A DNA stretch of 64,000 nucleotides, taken from NCBI GenBank assembly GCA_900100095.1, contig FMTN01000008.1, positions 91,849 through 155,848 on the forward strand, in the 5' to 3' direction. The stretch comes from Lachnospiraceae bacterium C10. GTDB lineage: Bacteria > Bacillota > Clostridia > Lachnospirales > Lachnospiraceae. Made by a program: the position numbers and the translations under genes. Positions within the stretch are counted from its first letter, which is position 1; every line of letters begins with the position of its first letter. Shown in pieces: positions 62,845 through 64,000 of the stretch. Below the pieces are notes generated by a model. That model was given only the letters and a program-made list of their open reading frames with translations, made no database searches and was not told the origin of the DNA.

Positions 62845-63686
62845 TACATCTGTTCCTCCTTACTCCTTGTTGCATACAGCTGAATAAATGCAATCACAGC
62901 TACGATAATGGTGAAGATCACGGCCTTAGCCTGTCCCACACCCTGCCATCCGACTCTTCCGTAGAAGGTGTTATAAATGTTTAACGCCAGCATCTCGGAT
63001 GACTTCGCCGGCTCACCACCGGTCAATGCCAGGTTCTGGTCAAACAGCTTAAATCCGTTGGTCAGTGTCAAAAAGGTACAGATGGTGATGGATGGACGAA
63101 GAATCGGAATCACAACACTCTTCAACCGTTCAAAGGATCCGGCTCCATCGATCATAGCAGACTCTAACAGCTCCGTCGGAACCGACATGATACCTGCAAT
63201 ATAAATGATCATCATATAACCAATCTGCTGCCAGTTCATAAGAATGATCAGACCCCAGAATCCGTATTTTGCATCGTACTGAAGCGTAATATTCCAGTGG
63301 GCAAGAATACCGTTTAAGATGATCTGCCAGATATAACCAAGTACAATTCCACCGATTAGATTCGGCATGAAAAAGATGGTTCGAAACAATCTGGTTCCCT
63401 TAAAAGTCTTACAGAGAAATAAGGCAATCACAAATGCAAAGACATTGATGGTGATTACACTCACCACGGTGAACAGCACCGTATACCAGAGAGAATGGAT
63501 GAAACTCTCATCTCCCAGCATCTTGGCGTAGTTCCCAAGGCCTACGAATTTTGTATTTGTTACTACCGTAAATTTCTGGAAAGACAAATAGACTCCCATC
63601 ACAAAAGGGATAATGAATCCAACAATAAATGCAATCAGTGTTGGAAGTACAAACAGGGGAAATGCCCTGCGCACAGTTCTTTTCAT
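62844..63686 (-). CDS. Maltodextrin-type ABC transporter permease (MalF-like)
   Basis: Permease of 280 residues from the ATG at 63686, which follows GGAG. Six membrane segments are visible; the EAA loop is ESAMIDGAGSFERLKSVVIP. It lacks the long extra N-terminal domain of E. coli MalF, as is usual in Firmicutes. No binding-protein gene lies between it and the right edge on this strand, so that partner is presumably encoded elsewhere. Confidence 0.92.
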   Translation of the reverse strand: MKRTVRRAFPLFVLPTLIAFIVGFIIPFVMGVYLSFQKFTVVTNTKFVGLGNYAKMLGDESFIHSLWYTVLFTVVSVITINVFAFVIALFLCKTFKGTRLFRTIFFMPNLIGGIVLGYIWQIILNGILAHWNITLQYDAKYGFWGLIILMNWQQIGYMMIIYIAGIMSVPTELLESAMIDGAGSFERLKSVVIPILRPSITICTFLTLTNGFKLFDQNLALTGGEPAKSSEMLALNIYNTFYGRVGWQGVGQAKAVIFTIIVAVIAFIQLYATRSKEEQM

Positions 63687-63701
63687 ATTAATCTCCATTC
63701 C

Positions 63702-63720
63702 GCCGCCTTCGGCCGGCGGC
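63702..63720. repeat. GC-rich hairpin in the malF leader
   Basis: GCCGCC (63702-63707) with GGCGGC (63715-63720) around loop TTCGGCC, just upstream of the malF Shine-Dalgarno. It may affect translation or stability. A weak minus-strand promoter (TTGTAG-16-TATTAT) is about 45 bp upstream of it. Confidence 0.4.
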
Positions 63721-63739
63721 ACAAATAGTGATGAAAGTA

Positions 63740-63768
63740 TCGACTGCCTTCCAAGCTGTGCCTATAAT
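63740..63768 (+). promoter_or_regulatory. Plus-strand promoter with long leader near the right edge
   Basis: TCGACT (63740-63745), 17-bp spacer, TATAAT (63763-63768). It would drive the gene that starts at 63979, leaving a leader of about 200 nt. The leader holds a TTTAAC-TCTT-GTTAAA palindrome (63908-63923); the 10-mer CCTTCCAAGC occurs both in the promoter spacer and at 63858-63867. The rest of 63723-63978 has no recognisable gene. Confidence 0.45.
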
Positions 63769-63978
63769 AAAAGTGAGAAGCTATACTACAAAGCACGGGG
63801 AGGTGAGTCGTAAAAACTCTCTCGTTTTAGACAGCATATTAATCAGTGTAAGTTCCACCTTCCAAGCACAAATAAGTGGCTCTATCAGACCGTACACTAA
63901 GAATTGTTTTAACTCTTGTTAAATGTGTGGTGGAACAGTCAATGGCTTCTCTCACTTTTTAGAAAGGAGCGTTGCCCA

Positions 63979-64000
63979 TGAAAGTTGTTTATCAGATCTG
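63979..64000 (+). CDS. Start of a plus-strand gene, product unknown (cut by window edge)
   Basis: ATG at 63979 follows AGGAG by 8 nt and gives MKVVYQI before the sequence ends. The seven residues identify nothing. It is divergent from malFG, so it could be a sugar-related gene, but nothing more can be said. Confidence 0.5.

Noticed and set aside
63728..63922. A 64-residue plus-strand reading frame before the edge gene
   Set aside because: Its start precedes the predicted promoter -10 and it has no usable ribosome-binding site; it resembles no protein known to me.

Overview
The window looks like chromosomal DNA of an anaerobic, motile Firmicute of the class Clostridia, most likely a Lachnospiraceae-type bacterium. 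This rests on gene content: an F-type ATP synthase operon in Firmicute order, the Gram-positive carbon-regulation genes hprK, rapZ, whiA and a crh-like gene, strictly anaerobic class III ribonucleotide reductase (nrdD/nrdG), a type III glutamine synthetase, and SD-led genes with sigma-A promoters. FliB, YjfB and a chemotaxis receptor point to flagella. Nearly all genes are on the minus strand; the plus-strand exceptions are yjfB, a class A PBP, a secreted Ig-like protein, a YgjP-type metallopeptidase, fliB and a gene that begins at the right edge.

Layout, left to right. 1-5.7 kb: ATP synthase operon atpBEFHAGD (atpD runs off the left edge). 6-9 kb: ACT-domain protein, hom and lysC, with a long leader hairpin. 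9-14.3 kb: cdaR-like regulator, ftsE, ftsX, ctpA and prfB. 14.3-14.8 kb: AT-rich gap with clustered DnaA boxes. 14.8-20.6 kb: NlpC/P60 wall hydrolase, trxB, yjfB, ridA, cvfB, an acyl-ACP thioesterase, tRNA-Gln(CUG) and yigZ. 20.7-24.6 kb: class A PBP and a secreted protein. 24.7-27.9 kb: glnA type III and class II aldolase. 27.9-38.1 kb: lipid kinase, crh-like, whiA, rapZ, murB, M18 aminopeptidase, hprK, uvrC and ftsH. 38.2-42.6 kb: a TrpXYZ-type ABC transporter and a chemotaxis receptor. 42.7-48.1 kb: nadABC and a REC-GGDEF-EAL protein. 48.2-51 kb: anti-sigma/ECF sigma pair and a metallopeptidase. 51-56.5 kb: nrdDG and an amino-acid ABC transporter. 56.6-57.1 kb: a gene-free stretch bounded by a promoter and a terminator, a candidate large non-coding RNA. 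57.3-64 kb: fliB, a NUDIX hydrolase, and a maltose/maltodextrin region (LacI regulator, malQ, malG, malF).

The items I consider most worth following up are: (1) a roughly 510-nt promoter-to-terminator transcription unit with no plausible protein (56592-57100, minus), rich in hairpins and carrying a 20-bp internal direct repeat; (2) two copies of a roughly 117-bp structured repeat (40993-41110 and 58349-58464), whose differences fall mainly in loops plus one compensatory pair; (3) an ABC permease fused to a substrate-binding domain whose two halves appear in swapped order; (4) three perfect DnaA boxes far from any dnaA gene; (5) Crh-like and RapZ proteins with altered key residues; and (6) related palindromes on both sides of malQ. 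All function calls come from reading translated sequence and recognised family motifs; no database search was run.
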